From: Sutcliffiella halmapala
GTDB taxonomy: Bacteria; Bacillota; Bacilli; Bacillales; Bacillaceae_I
Length of the DNA: 64,000 bases
Assembly: GCF_002019665.1 (NCBI RefSeq)
Contig: NZ_KV917375.1
Span: 3,296,825-3,360,824 of the forward strand
Direction of reading: 5' to 3'
Shown: positions 32,160 to 42,071 of the stretch, piece by piece
Layout of the letters: the number at the start of each line of letters is the position of its first letter
Numbering within the stretch: the stretch's first letter is position 1
Translations under genes and position numbers: made by a program
Notes under the pieces: generated by a model
Told to the model about the DNA's origin: nothing
Databases searched by the model: none
What the model saw: the letters and a program-made list of their open reading frames with translations, nothing else

Positions 32160-33299
32160 TTATTTATTGGCAACTTCCTCATATACTGCTAGCAAATTAT
32201 GTTCTACATTTCTCCAACTAAATTGTCGCTCTACCTTGTCACGCCCATATCTTCCAAGTCTTTCGCGCTTCTTTGAGTCATGTAATAAGGCATTAATCAC
32301 TCGTGCATAGCTTTCTGGATCCTCGAACTGTTCAATTACATGGCCGTTTTTTCCTTCATCTATTACTTCTGGATTTCCTCCCCGTTTGCTCGTTACAATC
32401 GGCAGTCCTGCTGCCATTGCTTCGTAATGCACGCGAGCGAGCGGTTCCTGCCATTGTGAAGAGCAAACAAACACATCGGACATCGCAAATAATTTTGGAA
32501 TATCTGCCGGTTTTACGAACTTAATAAATGTTACATATTCAGGATACATTGCACCTAATGTATATAAATGCTTGACGTAATTGTTTACCTGATCATCTCC
32601 AAACCATTTCGATCCAATAAATACCATCATGACATTAGGGTGTTCCTCTATAATAGAAGGAAGTCCCTGAAGCAGGATATGTGGTCCTTTTACTTTACTT
32701 AACCGCCCAACAAAAAGGATGACCTTTTTATTCGAAAGTCCTAATTCATCCCGAACCATTGTCCTTGCCTGCTTCCCTTTTGCAGACCATGAAGGCTGAA
32801 AAGTATCAAGATCCACTCCAGAATAAACTGTTCTCACTTTAGATTTTGCAAAAGGAAATCTATCGGTGATGGTACTGCCGATAAAATCACTAACCGTCAC
32901 AACCTTGGAGACAAGATCTAAGCATTCTTTTCCTTCCTGATCGCTTAGTTTTTCAAACGTAAACATTTCATTATGGACACTTAACACAATTTTTGTTTGT
33001 GGTGTTGCTTCTTTCACTTGCTTCACCCAAGTTGGGCGGTTACACAAATGAATTACATCGTATTTCTCTTGCCTGATATGCGAAATAATAGAGGAAAGAT
33101 ATTGCTTTTCATTAAATCGAATAAAGCGGACATTCCCTCTTTTTTCTTGTTGTTCTAATTCTTCATGTTCAATGGATAGTATGGTTACATCGTGCTTGGC
33201 ACCAATGATTTTTGCAACTGAATCTATATATATCTGTATTGCACCACCACGAATTGCCGGCACTGGAAGCTTCTCTGTTGCAATATAGGCAATTTTCAT
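32160..33299 (-). CDS. cotSA: CotSA spore coat glycosyltransferase
   Basis: 379 residues. KIAYIATEKLPVPAIRGGAI opens a GT4-type transferase; VILFVGRLSKVKGPHILLQG, VFVCSSQWQEPLARVHYEAM, and AAGLPIVTSKRGGNPEVI mark the C-terminal nucleotide-sugar site. It closely parallels YtcC (29026-30240) in length and motifs, so the two are paralogues. CotSA is an inner-to-outer coat protein in B. subtilis, with a proposed glycosyltransferase role. A sigma-K-like promoter lies upstream at 33338-33365; the cotS-like gene begins 19 nt downstream. Confidence 0.92.
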   Translation of the reverse strand: MKIAYIATEKLPVPAIRGGAIQIYIDSVAKIIGAKHDVTILSIEHEELEQQEKRGNVRFIRFNEKQYLSSIISHIRQEKYDVIHLCNRPTWVKQVKEATPQTKIVLSVHNEMFTFEKLSDQEGKECLDLVSKVVTVSDFIGSTITDRFPFAKSKVRTVYSGVDLDTFQPSWSAKGKQARTMVRDELGLSNKKVILFVGRLSKVKGPHILLQGLPSIIEEHPNVMMVFIGSKWFGDDQVNNYVKHLYTLGAMYPEYVTFIKFVKPADIPKLFAMSDVFVCSSQWQEPLARVHYEAMAAGLPIVTSKRGGNPEVIDEGKNGHVIEQFEDPESYARVINALLHDSKKRERLGRYGRDKVERQFSWRNVEHNLLAVYEEVANK

Positions 33300-33337
33300 T
33301 TGTTACCTCCATTCACCTAAAAACGGTAGTTTATAAG

Positions 33338-33365
33338 TATGTTATGGATGAGCCACCACTAATGT
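33338..33365 (-). promoter_or_regulatory. Sigma-K-like promoter of the cotSA operon
   Basis: Minus strand AC (33365-33364), 17 nt, CATAACATA (33346-33338). The -10 is an exact match to CATANNNTA; the spacing is one base longer than the usual 16. Confidence 0.5.
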
Positions 33366-33441
33366 AGCTTTTCCCTAACTTCTTTTCGAAAAAGGGCGGT
33401 TTTTCCTGTTTTTTTGAGAAATAAAGACACACGTCTATAAC

Positions 33442-33467
33442 ACTTTTTGGGTAAGTACCATACCTTA
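33442..33467 (+). promoter_or_regulatory. Sigma-K-like promoter of the second cotS-family gene
   Basis: CAC ending at 33443, 15 nt, CATACCTTA (33459-33467). The -10 is exact; the spacing is one base short. It faces away from the cotSA promoter, so both divergent coat genes would be switched on together. Confidence 0.45.
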
Positions 33468-33538
33468 AAGAAAGTGATGCTCTAATATGGAGTGTATTCA
33501 CTCTTAGACGCTGGTAGTTAACTTATACTGCCACTTAA

Positions 33539-34621
<1,083 letters not shown>

Positions 34622-34627
34622 AGGAAG

Positions 34628-34666
34628 AAAGCCGGACTCACTTATAATAGTGAGTCCGGCTTTTAT
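34628..34666 (+). terminator. Terminator after the kinase-like gene
   Basis: A 15-bp perfect stem (AAAGCCGGACTCACT with complement), 6-nt loop, then TTTTATT. Confidence 0.9.
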
Positions 34667-34695
34667 TGCGTCGCACCTACGTGCGAAAAGTACAC

Positions 34696-36123
34696 TTAGT
34701 TATTTTTGCGTACTTCGACTAATACATCTCTCATCTGTTCTAACTCCACTTGCTTCACCGTGATTGCCTCTTCTAAATTACGCTCATAAATTTTCAAGAT
34801 AAGTTGCCCATATTGAGTGCCAGGCACTGCCCATCTTCCGTTTAAATCGGTCCAGCCAGGAGCAATTCCTCTTGTGACAAGATCGAAACGCGGATCTACT
34901 TTTGGATAAGTGCTTGGAAGAGGTTCTGTGGAAGCGTATGCGTATAGATGTTGAATATGTGCTAATACTCCTTCCTCTGGCGTGGCAAAGGATGCGCCGG
35001 TAACGCTGCCTCCCGTTGCGCCGATGCCCGCATAGTTATTTTGCTCTGGCTTTACAATACCCGTAAAGCGAAAATAGTTTGTTTCATGGATTGCCTGTGC
35101 AAATGCAACATCTCCCCGAATGCCATACCCCCGCCCGATTCTTTCATATAACTCACCAAGCTCAGGTGCTGTAGGATTTACTTTATGAACAAATAAATCC
35201 ATTTCCTCCCCTTTTAATACAGATAATCCTTTAATGGAAAATCCCGGTGGTTGAGTTGGTGGAGGTGGAGGCGGTGGGGGCTCAACTGTTGGAGGTGGGT
35301 TGGAAGGCGGCGATGTCGGAGGAATAGACCCTTGTGCTTCAGCTATTAAAAATGCTTCCACTCCTAATTGATTTAATGCTTGAACCATTTGCTCTGCATT
35401 CTCTCTTTCCCTAAACGCACCTGCTTGAACACGGAAATATGGAGCGCCATTTAAGGTCGCTTGGACGATAAAAGCACCGATATTATTTTCTTGTAAAAAC
35501 TGAATTCTTGCTTCCGCGTTTTTTCGATCCTTAAAGGACCCCGCGATGACTTTAAACATGATGCTAGTTGTTTTTCTTGGCAAGGACAACGCCTTAGCTA
35601 TTCCTTCTACAATGGCAGCTGCAACATCCCTTTTAAACGTTTCATTTACAATTAATGCTCGATCACCCTCGTTATCTATAAATAATATTTCTATTAACAT
35701 GGCAGGCATATTGGTCTCTCTTAAAACATGAAAATTTGCCGTCTTTATTCCTCTATCTCTTTTATTATATTTTCCTGCTATAACACGGACGATCTCCCCA
35801 TGAATCGTCTCTTGGTAGACAATCGTCTGATTTGAAACCGTTCCATTATAACGGTAGCTTTCAAACCCTGTTCCTCCACCGGCATTGAAATGAATGGAAA
35901 AGTAGTAATCGGCTTTAAGTGAGTTTGCCAAATTCGTTCTTGCCTCAAGCGAAACAGTTGTATCTCCCTCTCTTGTCATGGCAATTCTAGTCTCATAATT
36001 TCTTTCTAACTGTTCCCTCACTCTTGTGGCCATTTCAAGATTCAAATTCTTTTCCAACAGTGACTGATACACAGCCCCTGGATCCTGACCGCCGTGGCCC
36101 GGGTCTAAAACTATCAATTTCAT
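34696..36123 (-). CDS. Amidase_3-SPOR-glucosaminidase fusion without signal peptide
   Basis: 475 residues in four parts. (1) 1-180, N-acetylmuramoyl-L-alanine amidase type 3: LDPGHGGQDPGA with His10, Glu24, and SIHFNAG with His78 as zinc ligands. (2) About 190-265, two SPOR repeats (FKVIAGSFKDRKNAEARIQF, then FRVQAGAFRERENAEQMVQA). (3) A Pro-rich linker about 270-295. (4) About 300-455, an N-acetylglucosaminidase domain (GDVAFAQAIHETNYFRFTG, then NNYAGIGATGG). No signal peptide: the start is the amidase itself, as in the mother-cell lytic enzyme CwlC. Probably acts at mother-cell lysis, cutting both the peptide bridge and the glycan. Monocistronic. Confidence 0.9.
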   Translation of the reverse strand: MKLIVLDPGHGGQDPGAVYQSLLEKNLNLEMATRVREQLERNYETRIAMTREGDTTVSLEARTNLANSLKADYYFSIHFNAGGGTGFESYRYNGTVSNQTIVYQETIHGEIVRVIAGKYNKRDRGIKTANFHVLRETNMPAMLIEILFIDNEGDRALIVNETFKRDVAAAIVEGIAKALSLPRKTTSIMFKVIAGSFKDRKNAEARIQFLQENNIGAFIVQATLNGAPYFRVQAGAFRERENAEQMVQALNQLGVEAFLIAEAQGSIPPTSPPSNPPPTVEPPPPPPPPTQPPGFSIKGLSVLKGEEMDLFVHKVNPTAPELGELYERIGRGYGIRGDVAFAQAIHETNYFRFTGIVKPEQNNYAGIGATGGSVTGASFATPEEGVLAHIQHLYAYASTEPLPSTYPKVDPRFDLVTRGIAPGWTDLNGRWAVPGTQYGQLILKIYERNLEEAITVKQVELEQMRDVLVEVRKNN

Positions 36124-36389
36124 ATGTTGATTCCCTCCTTTCTATACAATATGCTAGATTTCCGCGTCTAGTATAGGTAGATGGGAAGAAAATCGAATGG
36201 GAAGTTGTCCATTTCTTACAATCTTCATTTTTGTATCTTTTCTATGCTTTTTTTTACAAAAATGTCTAGTTAAAATGAAGAGCTGACGCTTTTTATGGAG
36301 CCTGCTTCCTTTTTAATTACCTATTTTCATTTTTTTACGTTGAATGTAATGGATTGGGGTTCTTTTTGGAGTTTTTCTATATGAAGATC
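36124..36389. other. Upstream region of the hydrolase and spacer
   Basis: Contains the leftward ribosome binding site (AAAGGAGGGAATC) of the hydrolase and AT-rich spacer. No gene seen. Confidence 0.45.
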
Positions 36390-36394
36390 TTAGG

Positions 36395-36520
36395 GGTTCT
36401 CACCTAAATCGGGGAGGTTCTCACGTAACTTGGAAGGGTTCTCACGTAACTCAAGGAGGTTCTCACCTAACTCGGGAAGGTTCTCACACAACTTCAAAAC
36501 GTTCTCATATTTCTCAAAAT
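36395..36520. repeat. Six 21-bp direct repeats beyond the fabI terminator
   Basis: GGTTCTCAC (last unit CGTTCTCAT) recurs at 36395, 36416, 36437, 36458, 36479 and 36500, exactly every 21 bp, each followed by a variable 12 bp resembling CTAACTCGGGGA. On the minus strand they would encode a 7-residue motif (LRENLPE-like) in a 67-codon frame, but that frame starts inside the fabI terminator hairpin. Confidence 0.85.
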
Positions 36521-36576
36521 CTAATGCTGCACACCCTCCACGTTTTGCACAAGTCTTGCGTTCTTCCAAAAAAGAA

Positions 36577-36614
36577 AAACCCGCTTCTGACACATAGTCG
36601 TCAAAAGCGGGTTT
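36577..36614 (-). terminator. Terminator of fabI
   Basis: A 15-bp stem (36577-36591 with 36600-36614), one mismatch, 8-nt loop, T-run on the minus strand; 12 nt after the fabI stop. Confidence 0.85.
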
Positions 36615-36625
36615 CGCAAATCAGA

Positions 36626-37396
36626 TTATAGAATATGGTATCCAGAATCGACGTGTAGGTTTTCACCAGTAATGCCACGAGCTAGATCACTGAATAGGAA
36701 AAGGGCTGCATCGCCAACTTCTTCTTGAGTGGTAACACGGCGTAATGGTGCACGCTCTTCGATTTCTTTTAGGATCGAGTTGAAATCACTAACACCTTTT
36801 GCAGAAAGGGTACGGATCGGTCCTGCGGAAATGGAATTCACGCGGATCCCTACTTTTCCTAAGTCATTAGCTAAATACTTCACACTAGCATCTAAGCTTG
36901 CTTTTGCTACACCCATTACATTATAGTTAGCAACTACTTTTTCTCCACCAAGATAGGTAAGAGTTACAATGCTGCCACCTTCTGTCATTAGGTCTTTCGC
37001 TTCCTTCGCAACTGCTGTTAACGAATACGAGCTAATGTTGTGAGCAAGCATAAAGCCTTCTCTTGTTGTATTCATGTAATCTCCTTGTAGCTCTTCTTTA
37101 TTAGCAAAAGCGATACAATGAGCAACACCATGAATTACACCAGTTTGTTCTTTAATTTGTTGGAAACATGTATGAACTTCTTCGTCTTTTGTTACATCAC
37201 ATGGAAGAACGATGGAGTCATTACGATCAAGTGAAGCCGCAAGATCGCGAACACTCTTTTCTAGACGTTCCCCGGCGTATGTAAATACTAAACGTGCTCC
37301 AGCATCATGCAAGGAACGTGCAATTCCCCATGCAATACTTCTTTTATTCGCTACACCCATTACTACATATGTACGACCATTTAAGGATAAAGTCAT
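36626..37396 (-). CDS. fabI: Enoyl-[acyl-carrier-protein] reductase FabI
   Basis: 256 residues, full length. GRTYVVMGVANKRSIAWGIA is the NAD site; HCIAFANKEELQGDYMNTTR and YNVMGVAKASLDASVKYLAN carry the active-site Tyr and Lys; GIRVNSISAGPIRTLSAKGV is the substrate loop. It reduces trans-2-enoyl-ACP with NADH in the last step of fatty-acid elongation, and is the target of triclosan-type inhibitors. In B. subtilis fabI (yjbW) also precedes cotO. Monocistronic with its own terminator. Confidence 0.96.
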   Translation of the reverse strand: MTLSLNGRTYVVMGVANKRSIAWGIARSLHDAGARLVFTYAGERLEKSVRDLAASLDRNDSIVLPCDVTKDEEVHTCFQQIKEQTGVIHGVAHCIAFANKEELQGDYMNTTREGFMLAHNISSYSLTAVAKEAKDLMTEGGSIVTLTYLGGEKVVANYNVMGVAKASLDASVKYLANDLGKVGIRVNSISAGPIRTLSAKGVSDFNSILKEIEERAPLRRVTTQEEVGDAALFLFSDLARGITGENLHVDSGYHIL

Positions 37397-37524
37397 CTTT
37401 ATATCCTCCTATTTATATAAGTTATTAGTACCTAGTCATAATTATAGCACAATCCAGATAAATTGCGAACTTTTCTTCTGGATATATTTTTTAGAAGAAA
37501 AATAGAGATCAGTTCTTTAGTAAA

Positions 37525-37667
37525 AGGCTACCCTGAAAAAAGATAGAACACGGTTGAACTCCCTTTCGATTTCCGCTCCTGTCACTTGCTTTCCGCGGGG
37601 CGTTTGTGAAGCCTCCTCGGCCATGCCTGTGGGGTCTCCACAAAACGCTACTTCCCGGTCGAGTAAG
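37525..37667. repeat. Dispersed Bacillus repeat, copy 1, left part (interrupted by group II intron)
   Basis: Similar to 49153-49284 from GGCTACCCTGAAAA to CTACTTCCCG, including TTTCCGCGGGGCG, CCTCCTCGGC, GGGGTCTCCACAAAACGCTA. The rest of the copy resumes at 39585 after the intron. Confidence 0.75.
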
Positions 37668-39584
37668 CGGGAGCCACACTTTTACTGTGTTCTCCTCACT
37701 CCTCACAGATCCGTGCATGCGATACTATCGCACACGGCTCTTCTCATCACCCTTCACAAAATGTAGCTAATGTCTTTCTTCAGTTGATATATGTTTACTT
37801 TCGCCCTTGGACTCTTCAAAGGATATTTACTTAAAAATATGTTGAACTTCTCCCATGTGAATGATTTCCTTTGGCTCCTTCGGTTCATCCACTTGAACAA
37901 TAGTAGTCGGATACGATACAGAAAACTCTCGACATGTTGAGTGTTATCGGTAATACAGTAGTAGTTGTAGTAGCCTGTTAAGGAACGGTTAATGCTTTTC
38001 ATAATGTCCTTGATGTCCATTGTTCGATTAGCTTTGAGCCATTCCTTATGTTTCTTTAACTTGGCTGTTACTTTCTTCTTACTACTCTTCCGTTTAACCC
38101 TAAATGACCCTTTCTTACTCTCACTACAATAGTGAGTGAAGCCTAAGAAATCGAATGTTGGTGGTTTTCCTTGTCCATTCCGCTTACTATCTTTATCTGC
38201 ATAACGACCAAAGGAAATGATTTTCGTTTTATCTTCTGCAATTTCAAGATGGAACTTTTGTAAACGCATGATAAGGGCAGAGTAAAAGGCATCTGCATCG
38301 CTTTTGTACTGAAAGCAGCACACAAAGTCGTCCGCATAACGGACCATGTAAGCTTGACCATTACACTGTTTACGAACCACTTTTTCGAACCATAAGTCTA
38401 GGACATAATGTAGATATACGTTCGCTAAAATTGGTGAAATGATACCCCCTTGGGGAGTTCCTTTATCCGTATCGAAATATTTACCTTCTTCCATGTACCC
38501 ACCTTTTAGAAACCTAGCGATAATTCCTAAGAAGTTTGGGTCATTGATACGTTGTTTCAAGAATTTCATCATCCACTCGTGATTAACGTTGTCAAAGAAT
38601 CCTTTAATATCAACATCCACTATATAGTTGGTGGGGCGTTCTTCAATATACACATTCAGAATCTTTAATGCATCGTGGCAGTTTCTACCTGGTCGAAATC
38701 CAAAGGAACTGTCCAGGAACTCATGCTCAAATATGGCTTTGAGAATTTTCCCAATGGCTTGTTGAACGATTTTATCCTCGTGGTCTGGGATACCCAGTGG
38801 TCTTTTCATCTTCGTTCCAGGTTTATCGATGTATGTTCGTTTTACTGGGATAGGACGATAAGCCTTCTTCTTTAATTTCCCCACTAGTCTTTTGGTGTTC
38901 TCATCCAGATTTGTGTCATATTCCGCCTTTGTCATGCCAGTTATGCCTGTTGCCTTCTTGCTTGGCAACTCTCGGTGACATTGTTTAAGATTCTCTTCAT
39001 TAAGTAAATGAGCCAACGAAGTGAAAACTATATCTTGATTCGATTTCGCTAATTCTGTTATCCTTGCTAGTTTTGTTTCCACTTCTCTCTCTACCTCCGT
39101 GTGTAGTAAGTGTGTCTCTTTCAAGGTCGATGACGAGTAATGGCCTTTCCTATCATTATTTTAATAGGTACTATGCCACTATCCGACTTCCTTTAAGCGT
39201 TTGACAGCCCTCACTTTGTTATCGCTTGTTCGTCATTACTCTCCGATATGAAGGAGAGACTTAAAGGACCTCCCGAGTTGCCGTAATATATCAATGTGAA
39301 ACGTGCCACGGTCATCGACTCCGAGGAAGTTGTCATTCTCTCACCATTACGAGAATAACAATGTTGCCTTCTGCACTCCCGAACACATCGGCCTTCCTAA
39401 CTTGGCACTGATTTCGGAGCTCAATCCCTTCAACCTTTATTCGGTTTACGGCCCATTCCCTAACTGTCTACGCTTAAAGATATAGTGTTACCACATATCC
39501 TCCAAGACTCGCTACGAGTGAATGGTTAGTTCTTTCTCGACGGGAATCCCACCCGTTATATATTACGACCTTGCTCGGTCGCTC
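37668..39584 (-). mobile_element. Group II intron, 1917 bp, with reverse transcriptase
   Basis: Boundaries come from comparison with the empty repeat copy at 49153-49320: the target reads CTTCCCG^CAGGAG, and both halves are present on either side of this insert. On the minus strand the intron begins GAGCGACCGAGC (consensus GUGYG, so one base off) and ends TTACTCGAC, a typical domain VI end. Domain V is visible at 37707-37740 (GAGCCGTGTGCG, tetraloop, CGCATGCACGG). The ORF lies in domain IV. Confidence 0.9.
37754..39124 (-). CDS. ltrA: Group II intron reverse transcriptase/maturase (LtrA type)
   Basis: 456 residues. Reverse-transcriptase motifs in order: KKATGITGMTKAEYD, RPLGIPDHEDKIVQQAIGKI, SFGFRPGRNCHDALKI, DVDIKGFFDNVNHEW, GTPQGGIISPILANVYLH, YMVRYADDFVCCFQ (the catalytic YADD) and DFLGFTHYC. 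A GIIM maturase domain follows (SINRSLTGYYNYYCIT, about residues 380-400). No HNH endonuclease Cys pairs are seen at the C-terminus. It acts as RNA-maturase and copies the intron into DNA during retrohoming. Apparently intact. Confidence 0.95.
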   Translation of the reverse strand: MKETHLLHTEVEREVETKLARITELAKSNQDIVFTSLAHLLNEENLKQCHRELPSKKATGITGMTKAEYDTNLDENTKRLVGKLKKKAYRPIPVKRTYIDKPGTKMKRPLGIPDHEDKIVQQAIGKILKAIFEHEFLDSSFGFRPGRNCHDALKILNVYIEERPTNYIVDVDIKGFFDNVNHEWMMKFLKQRINDPNFLGIIARFLKGGYMEEGKYFDTDKGTPQGGIISPILANVYLHYVLDLWFEKVVRKQCNGQAYMVRYADDFVCCFQYKSDADAFYSALIMRLQKFHLEIAEDKTKIISFGRYADKDSKRNGQGKPPTFDFLGFTHYCSESKKGSFRVKRKSSKKKVTAKLKKHKEWLKANRTMDIKDIMKSINRSLTGYYNYYCITDNTQHVESFLYRIRLLLFKWMNRRSQRKSFTWEKFNIFLSKYPLKSPRAKVNIYQLKKDISYIL

Positions 39585-39622
39585 CAGGAGTCAAGTGCCA
39601 TCCGCTCCAATCTACAGGGAGG
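39585..39622. repeat. Dispersed repeat, copy 1, right part
   Basis: CAGGAGTCAAGTGCC, then CTCCAATCTACAGG, continuing the repeat after the intron. Compare CAGGAGTCTCACGCC, then CTACAATCATCAGG, in copy 2. Confidence 0.65.
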
Positions 39623-39787
39623 ACGGGGATACTTAACATTCCCCTCTTTCATCATCCAAGGTGAAATTACTCTATATATTACATAGGTGTCTCCCTAAAA
39701 CTCGATAACCTCTTTGAACATATCCTTGCCTTAGCAAAAGGCAACAATCGCATTGAATTTAACACAGTTCGTGCTTTTTAAGATTAC

Positions 39788-41851
39788 TTAATCATAATCC
39801 CGCTCTAGCAGTACTTCCTTCGGTAATTCTGTGCCTCGTGTACCGCGGAGGTCTTCTTTTGTTTCGGTTGGGTAAAGGATGATAAAGCTTTCTGGGTTTA
39901 TTTTTGCAAGTTTTTCTGGTACTTTTTCGAGCTGTGGATGCCATGCAGTTGTTCCTTTTCGTGCACTAATGACAACAACTAAATCATCCCTATTGAATGT
40001 GTTTAATTTTTCTTTATACAGGGATCCCCAACCTTCGACCCATTCCACTTCTGTTGGTGGATTAGGTTTTATTTCACGCATTTGGGCCTTAAATGTCTCA
40101 GGGTAGCCTTTTATCGCATAGCAATAAATGGATGCTCCTAAATTGGTTGCAAGTAGTTTGATTGTAGAAAGTGCATCCCAATAACCAGGTTTATGGTCGA
40201 TTCCATTTGGTAAAACGAGAATGATTCTTTTCGTAGTGTTTAAGGGATGACCGAGTTTGGAAATAAGAACAGCCACATTGGACTGATCTAATACCTGATC
40301 AATCACTCCACCAAAGATTTTTTGTTGGGTCGTTCTCTCCCCATTCCACCCCGCAACGAGGGTTGTGATTCCTTCTTCGGCAATCGCGCGATTAATCCCG
40401 ATGGCAATATTACGGTCTACCCTTGTTATGACTCGAATTGGAACATCTGCTCCGCTTGAATAAGTAACTGCTTGCCCAAGCATTTTCTCGGCCTTGGCGA
40501 CCTCTCCTTCTGACGCCCACATATCTCGTTGAACGACTCTTAACGCATAGATAGGTTGTTCTTTTGATAAGGATTGGCGGATGACAAAGGAAAGGTCTAA
40601 CAAGGATTCCATCGTTTTAGGATTCGCGATTGGAATAAGAATTCGCTCTGGGGCGTCTCCTTTTTTCACTGGCTTTTGATTCTCGTGCAACGCAATTCCT
40701 CTCCCATATTTTTCAACCAAATAGGGACCACCAATACACGTAATCAAAATCATAATGATCATCCCATTTACCGTTACCTGATCAAGCAGTCCAACGTTAA
40801 AACCGACTAACGTAGAAGCTAAGGTTCCGGCCGCTTGAGGTGTTGTTAACCCAAAGATAACGATGCGTTCTTTTTTGGAATAGCCGTAAAACTTACTTGT
40901 TAAGAGTGCAGCAGAATATTTTCCGATTAATAGTGCAAAAACAATCGAAATCGTTAATATCCATGCTTTTGGATTACTTACTAATACACGTAAATCCATT
41001 AGCATTCCAACCGATAACAAGAAGAAAGGGATGAAGATCGCATTGGCGGTAAATCGAATCCTGTTCATTAATGGACCTTGATCAAAAATAAAACGATTCA
41101 GTGCTAAACCAACTAAAAAAGCACCGAGAATTGGTTGTATTCCAGCCAATAGCGCAAGTGACCCGGCAGCGAATAACATAACCATGACAAACGTAAATTC
41201 GATTGGCCCCTCTGTTGTAACATTTCGGAAAAACCAACGAGCAATAAGAGGCGTTCCGATAAATATCGCCGCTACAAACACTATGAGAGAAATCGTTAGT
41301 TTTATACCAAAGTACATATCTAACTGCCCTACTGCCGCTCCAGCAATGATGGCTAAGATCAGGAAGGAAAATGTATCTGTGAGAATACTGCCTCCTACTG
41401 CTGTTGTTATCGCTTTGCTTTTTCCAATACCTAATCTACTTGCAATCGGGTAGCCTAACAAAGTATGCGATCCTAAAATGGAACCTATTAATATCGAAGC
41501 TGCTAAATTGTATCCAAGAAGGAAACTAATCAACGTTCCAACAGCAAAGGGAAGCCAAAACGACAGCATACCAAATACAATGCTACGGTTCCGGTATTTT
41601 TTAAATCCGTCTAAATCCATTTCCAGACCAGCAATAAAGATGATGAATAACAGTCCAACTGTTCCTAATAGCTCAATGGTCGAACTTCGCTCTAAAATCG
41701 CAAAACCATTAGGGCCAATTATTACTCCCGCTAAAATAGGGCCAATTAATCCAGGAATACGCAACAATTTCATTAAATAGGGAAATATGAAAAAGATAAT
41801 CATTGCTAATGCAAAGATAAACACAGGCTCTTTGATTGGTAGCTCAAACAT
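39788..41851 (-). CDS. yjbQ: CPA2-family cation:proton antiporter, YjbQ type
   Basis: 687 residues. Residues 1-385: about 12 membrane segments with the sodium/hydrogen exchanger fold (LLRIPGLIGPILAGVIIGPN, TVGLLFIIFIAGLEMDLDGF, PILGAFLVGLALNRF). Residues 395-660: two soluble segments resembling universal-stress/nucleotide-binding folds (RILIPIANPKTMESLLDLSF, TLVAGWNGERTTQQKIFGGV). It exchanges a monovalent cation for protons at the cell membrane; the ion is not readable from sequence. In B. subtilis yjbQ also borders prpE. The tenA/thi genes that follow it there are absent; the intron-bearing spacer comes next. Confidence 0.88.
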   Translation of the reverse strand: MFELPIKEPVFIFALAMIIFFIFPYLMKLLRIPGLIGPILAGVIIGPNGFAILERSSTIELLGTVGLLFIIFIAGLEMDLDGFKKYRNRSIVFGMLSFWLPFAVGTLISFLLGYNLAASILIGSILGSHTLLGYPIASRLGIGKSKAITTAVGGSILTDTFSFLILAIIAGAAVGQLDMYFGIKLTISLIVFVAAIFIGTPLIARWFFRNVTTEGPIEFTFVMVMLFAAGSLALLAGIQPILGAFLVGLALNRFIFDQGPLMNRIRFTANAIFIPFFLLSVGMLMDLRVLVSNPKAWILTISIVFALLIGKYSAALLTSKFYGYSKKERIVIFGLTTPQAAGTLASTLVGFNVGLLDQVTVNGMIIMILITCIGGPYLVEKYGRGIALHENQKPVKKGDAPERILIPIANPKTMESLLDLSFVIRQSLSKEQPIYALRVVQRDMWASEGEVAKAEKMLGQAVTYSSGADVPIRVITRVDRNIAIGINRAIAEEGITTLVAGWNGERTTQQKIFGGVIDQVLDQSNVAVLISKLGHPLNTTKRIILVLPNGIDHKPGYWDALSTIKLLATNLGASIYCYAIKGYPETFKAQMREIKPNPPTEVEWVEGWGSLYKEKLNTFNRDDLVVVISARKGTTAWHPQLEKVPEKLAKINPESFIILYPTETKEDLRGTRGTELPKEVLLERDYD

Positions 41852-42071
41852 AGAATCCCCCCAATCATAAAATTTTTTTACACATGACTATATGTAATAA
41901 GCAAAGATTATATCATTCTTTTAGTTTTGTTAGTATATAAATTACATAAAATTAACATAGTCATGTAAGCAAAATTCCGGAGCTAATTCTCCAATAAAAG
42001 GTAGTTTTCCCTCGACATGATTTATTCAGTCAAGAAGAGAACTTTATGTATAGAAAGGAGCGGATTTTTTG

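Noticed and set aside
36390..36593. 67-codon minus-strand frame with LRENLPE-like repeats
   Set aside because: It begins within the fabI terminator stem, lacks a ribosome binding site and is made of the 21-bp DNA repeat; kept as a repeat, not a gene.
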